From: Zygnema cylindricum
Lineage: Eukaryota > Streptophyta > Zygnematophyceae > Zygnematales > Zygnemataceae
DNA: 63,595 nucleotides
Direction of reading: 5' to 3'
NCBI GenBank assembly: GCA_037447655.1
Contig: JBBHKE010002394.1
Coordinates: 197,780-261,374 of the forward strand
This document shows, piece after piece, positions 1-9,750 of the stretch; positions within the stretch are counted from its first letter, which is position 1; the number at the start of each line of letters is the position of its first letter. The notes below the pieces were generated by a model. It was not told where the DNA came from. It did not search any database and was given only the letters and a program-made list of their open reading frames with translations. The position numbers and the translations under genes are program-made.

Positions 1-181
1 ACATATGTTACACCTCTATTTCCAAAAACAACTCATATTACTATAAGGGACAATTTTTGATAATTTGGAAACAAACCTTCGTACTACAAAGTACAAACCA
101 GAAAAGTTCCACTTCAAGTGACCCGTTCAAAGGATGGTTATGAACAAACATTTTGAAAAAAAAAAAAAACAGTTTGTCTTA
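1..181. other. 3' flank of FAM32A
   Basis: AT-rich sequence downstream of the minus-strand FAM32A stop codon, with an A-run near 155-170. I see no coding potential or repeat structure. It probably holds the 3' UTR and polyadenylation region of FAM32A, but no convincing signal can be singled out. Confidence 0.4.
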
Positions 182-616
182 TTAACCAGGGCCGACTTTT
201 GGAATGTCGTAATGCTCACTCAAGTTTGCCAAATACTGGTTGAAGTCTTCTATCCTGTCTCTATGTGACTTCGAAGCAGTTCTTGCCGATTTTTTCAACT
301 CCAAAAGTTCCAATTGCTCATGATACCTTTTCTCTGCCGGAGTTCTGTGATCTTCTACAGCTTGTCCTTTCTGTGCGTCTCCTTCTCCTCCCTCTTCCCC
401 TCCCTCTTCCTCTCCTTCTTTCCCTCCTTCCCCCCCTCCTTTCCCTCCCTCTTCCTCCCTTCGAAGAGCCTCTTGAGCCTCTTGTAGAGCTTGTAACTGC
501 TGAGATGTTAATCCCTGTTTCCTTTTCTTTTTCTTTTTAATCCCATCCTTTACATCAAGTGCTTTACCACCTTTTAAATTAAGTTTTCCACCCACCACAT
601 TGCTAAAGGCTGACAT
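182..616 (-). CDS. FAM32A: FAM32A-like nuclear protein, single exon
   Basis: Intact 144-codon reading frame. The N-terminus (MSAFSNVVGGKLNLKGG) and C-terminus (EHYDIPKVGPG) match the plant form of FAM32A, a small basic protein associated with the spliceosome catalytic core in animals. Order along the protein: N-terminal VGGKLNLKG motif; a lysine cluster (about residues 26-33); an acidic Gly/Glu run (about 54-80) encoded by a purine-rich tract; a TPAEKRYHEQ helix (about 92-101); and the SKSHRDRIEDFNQYL segment that marks the family. At 144 residues it is longer than animal FAM32A (about 112), and the Gly/Glu run accounts for part of this. The start is the first ATG and gives the family N-terminus directly. 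No intron interrupts the coding region. The identification rests on recognised conserved termini, not on an alignment. Confidence 0.9.
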   Translation of the reverse strand: MSAFSNVVGGKLNLKGGKALDVKDGIKKKKKRKQGLTSQQLQALQEAQEALRREEEGGKGGGEGGKEGEEEGGEEGGEGDAQKGQAVEDHRTPAEKRYHEQLELLELKKSARTASKSHRDRIEDFNQYLANLSEHYDIPKVGPG

Positions 617-760
617 GGAGCTTTCCCTAGGGTTTTCAGTAAAAACACCAAAAACAAAAGTTGTATTGTGCCTGTTACAAAAACAGATTCCAAGGAACCC
701 TAGCTTTCCGGAACCCTAATTTTTAGAAAGCCTAGTTTTCAGAACCCTAATTGTCAGGAG
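617..760 (-). promoter_or_regulatory. Telobox-rich 5' region of FAM32A
   Basis: Just upstream of the FAM32A start codon the sequence contains CCCTAGGGTTTT and then, at about 695-755, a short run of imperfect repeats each built around GAACCCTA. AAACCCTA-like teloboxes are established features of plant promoters for ribosomal-protein and other housekeeping genes, so this is probably the core promoter or 5' UTR. No clear TATA box is visible. Confidence 0.45.
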
Positions 761-2039
761 TTTTTAACACAGGAAGGTTAACCGCCTGCAAATGCATTGC
801 CACAGATAGAGAGGGAGGCATTAAAACAAAAAAGAGATGAAAACAAAAGTTTTACTGAAAAAAGAGAGACTTTATAAAATGATCATCAACAGAAATAGAT
901 ACAGACTTAAACATAGATTGTAACTAAAAATAATTGACAGTTTTGACCAATGCTTAGCAAAATTCTTGATATCAAGGACCAACTAATAATACTAGTAATA
1001 ATAGTAGCAATAGAAATAGTAATCATAATTAAAAAACCTACTCCACTGCGGTTACCATGTTTTCAAAATGTTATACAAGATTATGATACATTAAAACCAA
1101 TAAAGGTAAAAGGTGAAAAACACAAAAGAGTCAATCAAAAAATAGTAGAAAATTTAAGACCACACATACCAAAAACCAATTATCAAGTTAAAGAAAGAAA
1201 AACAACAACAAAAAAACCAATGTAGACATTTAAAGTTCTAAACCAACCGGCAAAAAAAAAAAAGTAGCAAATCAACATTAAATAGCAAACCATCAACACT
1301 TACCAAATCCCTGAATGGCTCCTGACACTATTCCTGAGAAAAAAACAGGTTTAAGATGTCGATAACTCCTGACTAAAAGATCTTAACCCTAAATTTAACA
1401 TAATCCAATAGACCAAAGAAAACGGCGTAGCTCTTACCAATAATCTACCAAAATCAGAGTGCCAAAAATTTCCCCTCTTTTGGTGCCTTTTCCTGTTAAT
1501 TTAACAATATCTTCTCCTTTTCTGTACGTTTGTTTCTTCAGCTCTCCCTGCCACCTCTTCCATTACAGCGCGAACCAGAAAAGTGCGAAAAGTGCGTATA
1601 TTTTTCGCAAATCCCACCGAAAAATTTCTTGCGGCAATTTCGTGCGGCCGCATGAAATTTCCAGCATGGGCAGATTTCCGTACCCTGAGGCCGTTAACTA
1701 CAGTACAGTACACCGCGAATCGTAATTAGAGTAATGAAAAATTTAGAGTAAAAAAACAAAAAAAAAACAATTAGAGTAATTGACGCTAATTTATGTGATA
1801 GAGCTTTTTCAACTATGAAGTTTACTCTAATTTATTTAGCTGTTCTATATTGGGTTATGTCGGCGATAATTATGTGCGCGATAATTATGAGCACTAAATT
1901 ACGTAGACGTACAAAATGTGTCAGTCCGGTATAGTACTGACGTCATTATGACGCTAATAATATTTGTCGCATTTAATGTCAGTTAATGTTCACACCTTGT
2001 TGCTGTCGTTTTAATTTTTTCTTTTTCTTTTTTTCTTTT
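761..2039. other. Intergenic region between divergent FAM32A and uL23m
   Basis: AT-rich and mostly low complexity to about 1450. A 91-codon frame at 950-1225 is Ile/Lys/Thr-rich and not convincing. At 1636-1659 there is a 24-bp imperfect palindrome centred on GCGGCCGC. At 1711 a mobile-element end begins (CACCGCGAATCG preceded by TA), like the TA-flanked elements elsewhere in the window, but its partner end was not found, so it is a fragment. No gene is seen. Confidence 0.4.
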
Positions 2040-2440
2040 GGCGTGAGACGTCTTTTGTCTTTATGCATACGGAGGTTCAGGAATTAGACAAGCAGTAGAT
2101 TAGGTCTACACTTTTTAGGTTTGCAATTTTAGGGTTTTATTCCAGGATTCGGGTTTTAGAGAACTTTGCTCTTGGTTACAAGGAAACTAAAAGGTTTTAT
2201 GTGTTTTCTATTCTAAAAATTTGCTGTTTTTGTGAAATTTACTGTTTGTTTTATTCGGAGTTATTATCGCTTATAGTTCGGTTGGAAAAATAAAGAACAA
2301 CAAAAAAATCTTTGATTGGAGACAGGAAGGGTTCAACCTATTCTTAGAATAATCTGTTTTGGCAATCTCAAACATATCCTGATTTTGAAATTCTGTGAGT
2401 TTTCAAAACCTAACGTGCATTGTGGAAAAATGAGTGACAT
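2040..2440 (+). promoter_or_regulatory. Probable promoter/5' UTR region of mitochondrial uL23
   Basis: Plus-strand region with teloboxes (TTTTAGGGTTTT near 2130, and a further TTTTAG-type repeat near 2155) ahead of the uL23m gene. It may contain a non-coding first exon spliced to one of the acceptors near 3440-3655. This is inferred only from motif content and position. Confidence 0.3.
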
Positions 2441-3196
2441 CCACCTTTCCCTCCCTCCCTCCCTCCCTCTCCTAGGTCCATTCCGTCGCCCTTTATCTGT
2501 GTGTCTCTCTCTATCTTCCCTCCTTCTCTGTCCTTCTCTTGCTATAACTGCCCCTCTCCTTCTTCCCTGCCTTTCTTGCCCTCATCCTGCTCTTCTTCTC
2601 TTCCCTTTCTCATTCTCCCTTCTCATCCTTCTCTCTTCCTTCCTGTTTTTGCATCTTTCTTTCTCCCTTCTTTCCCCACTCGTCTGTTGTTCTCTCCCCT
2701 CTCTCCCTCTCTCTCTATGCCCCTAACCCCTTGCAAACCTTTTCCTTTCACCATCTCGTGCACCCTCACCCTCCTCCTCGTGCTCTTACCCTTCCCTCCC
2801 TTTTTGGCTGCCCCTCCCTTTCCCTTTCAGTTCGTTCCTTTCTCCTGTCCCTCCCTTCCCCCTTTTCCTTCCCTTCCCTCTTTTCCGTCCCTTCCCTCTC
2901 TTCCCTCCCTTCCCTTCCCTCCCTTCCCTCCCTTCCCTCTTTTCCGCCCCTCCCCCCTTTTCCCTTCCCTCCCTCCCCTTCCTTCCCTCCTTTCCCTTTC
3001 CTCCCTTTTCTTCTCTCCCTTCCCTTCCTTTCCTCCCTTCGCTTCCCTGCCTTCCCTCCCTTCCCTCCCTTCCCTTCCCCTTCCTCCCTTCCTCCCTTCC
3101 CTCCCCTCCCTCCCGTCCCTCCCTTCCCGTCCCTCCCTTTCCTTCTCTCCCTTCCCTCTTTTCCCTTCCCTCCCTTCCCTCCCTTCCCTTCCTGGG
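2440..3196 (+). repeat. Long CCCTTC-type polypyrimidine tract
   Basis: Roughly 750 bp of almost pure C and T on the plus strand, built from CCCT/CCCTTC units with occasional interruptions. It lies 5' of the uL23m coding region. Long open frames within it encode only Pro, Ser, Leu and Phe and are artefacts of composition. Similar tracts occur at 5340-5600, 8390-8480, 11866-12421, 57060-57200 and 60040-60170. Confidence 0.85.
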
Positions 3197-3426
3197 ACCT
3201 TTTATATGTGATTTATTTTCTGTTGTTTGCCTCTGTTTCTGTCTTTCCTTTCTTTTTTATTATCTCTTATGTTTTCTTCTTCTTCTATTATTTCAATTTC
3301 TCGGTCACTTTACCTTTCTGTTTCCTTTTTTGTTTCTGTTTTCGTTTTCGTTTTTCTTCTTGTTCTCGTTTTTCTTTTGTTTTTGTTTCGTTTTCGTTTT
3401 GGCGTTTTTGTTTTCGTCTTCGTTTT

Positions 3427-3674
3427 TGTTTTTTTTTTCGAGGTAGAAAAGCAGACAGACAGAGGCCATTAATTTTCTATTTCTTTTTCTGTTTCACTTT
3501 CCAGTCCTTTTCTCTCTTTTTGCTTTTTGTTTTCTTTAGTTTTTTGTTTTTCCAGATGAAAAAGCAGATAGACAACGACTATTAATTTCTAGTTCTTTCT
3601 CACGTTTCTACCTTTTCTTTCTCTCTCTTTCTGTTTTTTTTTTTCGGGTGAAAAAACAGACCAGCAAAAATAAA
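3427..3674 (+). repeat. Three degenerate tandem units ahead of uL23m exon 1
   Basis: Three similar blocks follow one another, centred near 3440, 3555 and 3650. Each is a T-rich pyrimidine stretch followed by a short element of the type GAAAAAGCAGACAGAC and then an AT-rich spacer. The middle one carries a TTTTTCCAG acceptor-like sequence. They end immediately before the ATG at 3675, so they could be alternative 3' splice sites of a 5' UTR intron or simply an old duplication. Confidence 0.45.
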
Positions 3675-4548
3675 ATGGGTCGTATTATATCTTTTGCAAA
3701 CATTCCTCTGAAAATTATGACTCCGGCTGTGAGGGAAAACATCCAAGATCTTGTATTCAAAACTATTCCTAGTGTGAACAAGGTGTGTTTGGTACCCAAC
3801 ATTTTGCGAAAATAGTTGTTAAAAAAATGCATTTGTAAACTCCACTTTCCTGTATCAAAGGTCTCCTATTCAATTTTACCTTTTTGAAAGTAAATTTTAC
3901 CTTTCTGTGAATAAGGTGTCTTTGGTAAACCTTACATCCTGTATTTTTAATTTTTAACCTTCACCTGTAATTCAGGTATGAACGAATATATGTTTTTCTA
4001 CCGGAGACAATCCATAAGGTTATCCTAAAACTCATAAGGTTATTACACTATCGAATTTTTACCCTCCTTTTGACGGTAGATCGTACAATTTGTACAATTT
4101 GTACATCTTTCGGGTAATTTTACTTGCGGTTAAACCATAAAAGTGTACTATTCACTCTCGACACAAGGGTAGATTTCTCTTGTGTAAATACCCTGTAATA
4201 TGAAAACAACAATTGATTCAGGATATAAAATTGTTTGCGATTTGTGGTGTAATAATTTTTAATGTTTTATGTTTTGACGATTTTCGACATTTTTTAATAA
4301 TTGTCATCAATCATGTGGTGTTTTAGGTCGAAATTAAGCGAATTCTTCAAAAAGTGTATGGTTTGGACATAGAAAGCGTTCGCACGATAAACTATGAGGG
4401 CAAAAAAAAGCGTCACAGTCACGGATTTTATCGACTTCCCGACTACAAAAAGGCGTATGTGACATTGAAATCACCGATTACATTACCGGAAGGATTACTT
4501 CCTCCAGACGAGGAAGAGGAAACAGAAAAGGGATCAAAGAAGAAATAA
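3675..4548 (+). CDS. Mitochondrial large-subunit ribosomal protein uL23m (two exons)
   Basis: Exon 1 is 3675-3782 (36 codons), intron 3783-4326 (GTGTGT...TTTTAG), exon 2 is 4327-4548 including TAA; the product is 109 residues. Exon 1 encodes a plant-type N-terminus (FANIPLKIMTPAVREN...FKTIPSVNK). Exon 2 starts VEIKRILQKVYGLDIESVR, then an EGKKKR loop and DYKKAYVTLKSPITLPE, ending in an acidic/lysine tail. These are the features of plant mitochondrial uL23, which sits at the peptide exit tunnel of the mitoribosome. The protein would be imported into mitochondria; the N-terminus is mildly basic and hydrophobic rather than a long presequence, as in plant homologues. Splicing restores one continuous frame in phase 0. 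The gene is divergent from FAM32A, and a 540-base intron splits a very short protein. Confidence 0.9.
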
Positions 4549-5301
4549 TTTTTGACGAGGTCAGGAATACCTCAAACAGTCGGTGGGAGAAAAAGGGAGA
4601 GACGTGCTTGTTACGGGGCTTTGAAAGAGGAAGAGGAAGAGGAAGAGGAAGAGGGATCGAAAAAGAAATGGGTTTTACAGTAAAGAATAATACGATGGGA
4701 AAAAAAGGGAGAGACGTGTTTTCCACGGAGCTTTGGAACCATTTATTTGTCATCTTATGTCGAGAAAGGAGATATGAATTACTTCTTCCTATGAAAAGTA
4801 GTATTCCCGCTTGAAATTATCTCAAGAATGTGAGTTGTATGTGTTTCCTTTTTTTGTTTAATTGTTTAACTAGAGGAGTTAGTGTTTTTTTGTTTTTTTA
4901 ATTTAGAAAAGTGAATATTATTGAAAAGTGTTTTTTTTTTCCTGTTGTGGAATTTTTTTGCATCTCTCATTCTCGTTATGTTATTTTTTGCAAGAAATTG
5001 TTCCTTCACTTTTTTGAGCGAAAATTCACATTTTGGTCGATGATGGTAATAATATTCACATGACTAAAACGTAGTGAAATGTAATACTTTGGGCAATTGT
5101 AAAGAGTTATGATAGAGCTTGGGATTAGCTTTAATGAAAACCCTGAAAAGTTTTCACATAACGTCTTAAAGTTGTAAGGGCTCTTAGCTTTGAGTGAAAT
5201 GTTTAAGAAAAAGCAAAAAAGGAGAAAGTTTATTCTATTGTTAAAAAATAATGTTCCATTATTATCACTTACATGGTTTACCACTAAATCTAGGGTAGGC
5301 G

Positions 5302-5332
<31 letters not shown>

Positions 5333-5340
5333 GTTGGTGG
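4549..5340. other. 3' flank of uL23m with a short direct repeat and T27 run
   Basis: At about 4590-4630 and 4700-4740 there are two copies of a segment of about 40 bp beginning AAAAAGGGAGAGACGTG and ending GGAGCTTTGGAA or similar, separated by GAAGAG repeats. This is a local duplication probably within the 3' UTR of uL23m. A 27-base T homopolymer lies at 5302-5328. The rest is AT-rich with no gene seen. Confidence 0.5.
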
Positions 5341-5600
5341 CTCCCTTCCCTACCAGACTGACCTATAGTCTCTTCTCCCCTCCCTCCCTTTTCTGACACG
5401 TGGTGAGAATTATCTTTCACCTTCTTTTCCTTGATTCTATCCCTTCCTCCCCCTTGATACCCTCCCTTCTTCCCCCTTGCTCCTCTCCCTTCCTCCCCCT
5501 TGATCCTCTCCCTTCCTCCCCCTTAATACCCTCCCTTCTTCCCTTTGATACCCTCTTCTTCTCCCGTCTCACCCTCCCTTCTTCTCCCTTCCCCCCCCCC
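5340..5600 (+). repeat. CCCTTCCTCCCCCTTGAT minisatellite-like pyrimidine tract
   Basis: Irregular tandem units of about 20 bp around CCCTTCCTCCCCCTTGAT occupy about 5440-5600. The minus-strand frame across it (Gly/Glu/Arg-rich) is compositional and not a gene. Confidence 0.6.
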
Positions 5601-6579
5601 CTCCCGTTTTGCCAATGCCCTAGAGGTATGGATGTGAAAGGGGAAACAATTTTGTCTGGAAGCATAAAAAAGGTAGAGACAATATAGAGATAAAGACAAA
5701 AGAAAGGAAAGACAAAGACAAAAAGAAAAGAAGGATAAAGATAAAAAGAAAAGAAGTTCAGCATCATTGTTAATAAAAAAATAGGTCAATTGTCGGTTGT
5801 TTGTTTTGGTTCCTAAATGTTTTCATTCTTAAATAATATTTATCTGTCTATTATTTGTAGAATTTTTGCATCGAATACAGAGAAGGTTTGAAAAAGAATT
5901 TTTTTATTAAATTTGGAGTATTTGAAATCATAGTTAGGGATTAAATAACAAAGGACTTTTTCAACCGGGAAAAAGGGATTTTTTCGAAATTACGGAGAAA
6001 TTCAAGAAAAAGTTGGAGGAGGATTGAAGAAAGAATAAAAAAAAAAATATCGAATGGAACAAGTTTTTGGTTTTCAAACGGAAGAAAATTGAGAGAATTT
6101 TACAAACATACTTCAAGACAAATGGAAATATTGGATTGCTTTTTGGTTTCCAAAATGAAGATAGTAGACATGTTGTAACATTTCAAGTAAGGACATATTT
6201 TGGAGTAAATATTTGTTATTTGTAAACAAATTTTCGAGTAAATATCTATTTATTTGTACATAGATTTTGGAGTTAATATTGATTATCTGTACGGCGAAAA
6301 CAAGGATTAGATTCGGTTCTAGGATTTGATTTGAAAATTTCATCTCTCTTTGCTCCTTCCCAGAAGACCAAGGATCTTTAGTGTGGAACATACAAATTTA
6401 AATTTCTTCCATATGTAGTTATTAATTTTATTTGCCCGTTTTACTTTCTTTCCTTTTGTTTTTTCCTTTCGTTATTGTCCTGTTCAGTTTTAAATACATG
6501 CACGGTATTTTAGAGTGGATGACAAAAAGTCTAATCCGACAGCCCACATCACACTAAATGAAATGTATTGTGGAGACTT
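5601..6579. other. AT-rich intergenic or intronic sequence with a 3-copy tandem repeat
   Basis: At about 6201-6293 three tandem units of about 32 bp share TTTTGGAGTAAATAT and TTATTTGTA. Otherwise nothing is recognisable. If the minus-strand gene beginning at 8959 is long, part of this could be its intron or 3' region, but no exon is apparent. Confidence 0.4.
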
Positions 6580-6799
6580 CACCGTGTAAATCGCTATTAG
6601 TGTTAATGTTTGTTTCGCCACTTCAAAACATCTTTTCTCCGTACACATACAGTGGTATTGTTGATCCGACGGTTGCGATTGAAAGGAAAGGTCGTCACCT
6701 TCCAATTGGATTACTCCAATCGAAATTGGACAAGTGTGGAAGGAGAAAATGTGATTTAAGTGGCAAAGAAAACCTTAACATTAATAGCGGTACAAGGTG
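6580..6799. mobile_element. TA-flanked hairpin MITE, copy 1
   Basis: Ends CACCGTG...ATCGCTATTAG and its inverse near 6775-6799, followed by TA. The two halves are inverted copies of each other, including ACATCTTTTCTCCGTACACA against its complement. Related copies of 200-220 bp lie at 14702, 53426, 53764 and 55204. TA target duplications fit a Tc1/mariner-type mobilising enzyme; no coding capacity. Confidence 0.8.
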
Positions 6800-6858
6800 T
6801 ACCTTACAATAGTAAACCTAAAAAAAAAAAAACAAAAGGCGGCGGTTTATCGCTCTTA

Positions 6859-7692
6859 AGGTGCGTCTCTATGTACTTCAAACTTAGAGAACTTACTTTG
6901 TTTTTTAGCGCAGATCCGGCGGACCCAGATTTCGGGTGTCCCTATGTGTACCAAGCGAAGTTGTCACTTAAGGGCGTGACGATTGTATGCGTCGACAATG
7001 CCTGTGACCGCTGTCGCCAGTGTACAATCTGTGATGACGCACCAAAAAATTTGTAAAAAATTGCTTTGAACGTCGCATAACCTTGCGTGACATTTGTAGA
7101 CGTTCCCACCGGTCACCGTAGAGCCGCCTCGTGACAGGAGGAATAGTGCAGTTTGAAGGAGAGAATGCGAGGCTGCGTGAGAGAGGCCGCGTGTGCGACT
7201 TGCTGGGGCGCCCTCAGAGATTTCTCACGATTTCGTCAAATGGCATCATAATTTTCAGACCCTTGGAATGGAGAAATCCGTACTGAACGAAACGCGACAA
7301 AACAAAACAAATTGTGTACTTTGATGGACGCAAACGGACAAAATATAACGAATAGTGTACCTTTCGCCGTCGCTTGAATTCCTTTGAAATTTTTGTAAAC
7401 ATTTTTACACGTGCGAATACGTGTTCCTATTGTTTTTCGGAAATACTTTGTTTTCAAATAAATCGGCCCTGTGTTTTAAAGAAAAGTTTGAAGATAACAT
7501 TTTTTTGGCGTGGCCGTGTGTCGAAGAACACAAATCGACAACATGTAGTACATCTTAAATTCGACGATGACGCAAAATGTACTTCTCCTTTTTTCAATTT
7601 TTTTGTACGGTTAAAACTTACGCGGTAAAGCTCTAAGTTTTACAGGAAAACGACAGAAAAAAACCCTTACTTTGGCACATAGAGACGCACCC
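6859..7692. mobile_element. PIF/Harbinger-like non-autonomous element H1
   Basis: Left end GGTGCGTCTCTATGTA (first G changed to A) and right end its inverted match, CATAGAGACGCACCC. Both are flanked by TTA (6856-6858 and 7693-7695), the 3-bp target duplication typical of PIF/Harbinger elements. The interior has no transposase and is related to the elements at 49032, 52312 and 54381. Confidence 0.85.
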
Positions 7693-7734
7693 TTAGGGTC
7701 GATGTTCTTTTCACGACGTCAGTCACAATTTCGC

Positions 7735-7835
7735 TCCATGCACACCCGTCCGGTTTCACATTTTGAAAGGGGTCAATTGAAAGGCGAGAATGATGCTTAA
7801 GGGTCAATTGCAGCCGTCAGATTGATAATCCGACA
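7735..7835. repeat. Degenerate fragment of the hairpin MITE interior
   Basis: Segments such as CACACCCGTCCGG, CAATTGAAAGGCGAGAATG and CCGTCAGATTGATAATCCGAC match the middle of the 220-bp hairpin elements at 53764 and 55204. Ends are not preserved. Confidence 0.4.
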
Positions 7836-8389
7836 AAAAAAATTCCGACAAGGAAATAAACGATTTAAAGCCGGGAAAAGACATTTATGCTAATAGCGAG
7901 ACAAAGGTGCAAAAGTAAATAAATATGAAAAATAAGGAAAAAAGGGAAAACGGGATTAAACAAAAAATACAAGCTTTACTCGTAGACATCGTTTATAACC
8001 GATTTTTTTTTTCGAGAGGTGATTTTAAAATCAAACTTAATAAGGCAAGTTTTGTTGAAAAAAAAAAAAAAAAAACTCTAATAGTAAAACAACAATTCTC
8101 CCTTTCCATTTACGGTGTCAATTAAAAAACGTAACCAACAAATCCAAACACAATAATCAAAAATTATTTAAATAATCAATCAACCAAGTGTTTAAAGAAT
8201 CAACATTATTTAAATATTCAACATCTTATTTAGATAATCAACATAATTCAGGAAGCCGCAAAGAAAAAAGAGAGAACAAAATTGTCCATTATGGTTTTTA
8301 GGCCAAACAAAATAAAATAAAAAAACAAACATTTTTACAGCCAATGAGATCTATATGAAAAATGAGACACCATAAAAAAAAGATAGAGA
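7836..8389. other. AT-rich sequence, no gene seen
   Basis: Low-complexity A-rich sequence with a few copies of an ATTTAAATAATCAA-type motif near 8160-8240. It could be intron of the minus-strand gene starting at 8959; no exon stands out. Confidence 0.35.
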
Positions 8390-8480
8390 AAACAGGGGAG
8401 AGGGAGAGAGAGGGAGAGAGGGACAGGAGAGAGGGAAAGAGAAAGAGAGGGAGAGAGGGAGAGAGAGGGGTGGGGGGGGA
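8390..8480. repeat. GAGAGG purine microsatellite
   Basis: About 90 bp of (GAGAGG)/(GGGAGAG) repeats on the plus strand, probably in an intron of the gene starting at 8959. Confidence 0.7.
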
Positions 8481-8569
8481 GGAAAGGAAAAAGAAATAGG
8501 CGGCAAGGAATAAGAATTAAAAATAATGTCTACTTCAAAAAAAAAATACCAAATCAAACAGTAAAACAA

Positions 8570-8867
8570 AAAAGTGTCGAATGTTAAAAACACAACTAAG
8601 AAAATACCAATCAGAGAGTTGATAAAAGTGTAGTCTTAAAAAAAATAAAAATTACCAAATGAAACAGTTAAAAAGAGAGTGTTAATGAAAAAATTAACAT
8701 TACCAGTTCTAACAGTTAGAAAGAAAGTGAGGAATGTTAATGAAACAATTTAAACTCATTAAATCAAACAGGACAGAAAAATTATAGAATGGTGATGAAA
8801 AAAACTTAGAAATTATGAAATCAATCAGTGATGAGAAAAAAAGTTGAATGTTTAATGAAAAACTTAC
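8570..8867. repeat. About five degenerate tandem units of 60-75 bp in an intron
   Basis: Repeating pattern ATTACCAAAT, AAACAGTTA, GAATGTTAATGAAAAA recurs about five times up to the splice donor at 8867. The last unit overlaps the donor side of the first coding exon of the minus-strand gene, so the array lies in its first coding intron. Confidence 0.5.
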
Positions 8868-8959
8868 TTTGACCGATGTTTTTTACCATCTCCATGGGAA
8901 GAATCTTTGGCATCATTCCGTTTCCGTTTGGAGCGACTGTCAGGAAAACTGTCATCCAT
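8868..8959 (-). CDS. Putative first coding exon of an unidentified gene
   Basis: On the minus strand an ATG at 8959 opens 30 codons plus two bases, ending at a good donor (AAA|GTAAGTT at 8867). The peptide begins MDDSFPDSRSKRKRND and continues with a basic, Ser/His/Lys-rich stretch, so it probably carries a nuclear localisation signal. Upstream (8960-9050) is a series of CCTAAAAAA and AACCCTAAAA teloboxes, as in front of FAM32A. I cannot recognise the family; basic-acidic N-termini of this type are common in RNA-processing factors, which is only a guess. Later exons, toward lower coordinates, were not found; H1 and an MITE lie there. The gene is divergent from RPL35. Confidence 0.5.
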
Positions 8960-9060
8960 AGCGTTTTAGGGTTCTTTTAAGGTTCTTTTAAGGTTTTTTT
9001 AGGCTTTTTTAGGTTTTTTTAGGTTTTTTTTAGATTTTCTCAGGTTTTTCTACAGATTCC
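8960..9060 (-). promoter_or_regulatory. Telobox array upstream of the 8959 start
   Basis: Read on the minus strand, about ten consecutive CCTAAAAA/ACCCTAAAA units lead up to the ATG at 8959. Teloboxes are plant promoter and 5' UTR elements of genes for translation and growth. Probably a 5' UTR or core promoter. Confidence 0.45.
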
Positions 9061-9745
9061 AAACAAAAAAGGCAAAAAAATATAAGCAAAAATGAATGTG
9101 CGCGAAGTTATTGAGAGGAAATAATGTATGTATGGCAAGCTAAAACTATTTTTCCACACAATTTGCACCTCTCACTTTGTATAAGGATACATCCAAAGGT
9201 TGGCAACTAAACATGTTATTTAGAAGTGCGCAAATTTTCCGGGCAGGAACAAATTTGAGCAGAACTATGTTCGGGCAGCTTTATGTGCTCGGATGAAACA
9301 TTTTTTCATAGATCATAAGGAACGTGTGAAAAAAATATTTTTGTCGGGTGATTACCCTACCGAGATTCACCCTCGTTTTAAGGCCAAGCTGTACAATTCG
9401 TACATTTATTTGGGTCGATCTACGTACGTTTTGCACTTTTGCTGTACGATTTACCGGGCAAATTTCTTCAACGTCATTACCCAATGATGCGGTACAGGTA
9501 AAGTACTGTAATTACTAATTACAATATTACATTGACGAAATTTGCCCTAATGTTGAGGGTAAACCGTACTGTACAGTACAGTACTTTTACCCAAAGCTCT
9601 GTATGAACTGTACGATTTACCCCCGAAATGAGGGCGAATCGTTGATAGTGTAATTAGTAATTACCCTTTGAGAGAAATACGTTTGGTCTATAGTCTATAC
9701 CGTATCCCTCTCCACTCTAGTTACTGTACTTCCCCACTTCAAACA
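9061..9745. other. Intergenic region with short inverted repeats
   Basis: Contains palindromic GTACTGTACAGTACAGTAC near 9570-9585, CGGGCAAATTTCTTCAACGTC (near 9460) opposed by GACGAAATTTGCCC near 9535, and CTGTACGATTTACC-type repeats. Probably decayed inverted-repeat elements. No gene is seen. Confidence 0.4.
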
Positions 9746-9750
9746 AACGA

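Noticed and set aside
950-1225. 91-codon plus-strand frame between FAM32A and uL23m
   Set aside because: Ile/Lys/Thr-rich low-complexity sequence with no homology I recognise and no promoter or splice context.
2316-3585. Long plus-strand open frames rich in Pro, Ser, Leu and Phe
   Set aside because: They lie in a nearly pure CT tract, exist in several frames at once and contain no domain; composition alone explains them.
5417-5789. Minus-strand Gly/Arg/Glu-rich frames
   Set aside because: Fall on a pyrimidine minisatellite and have no conserved segment.
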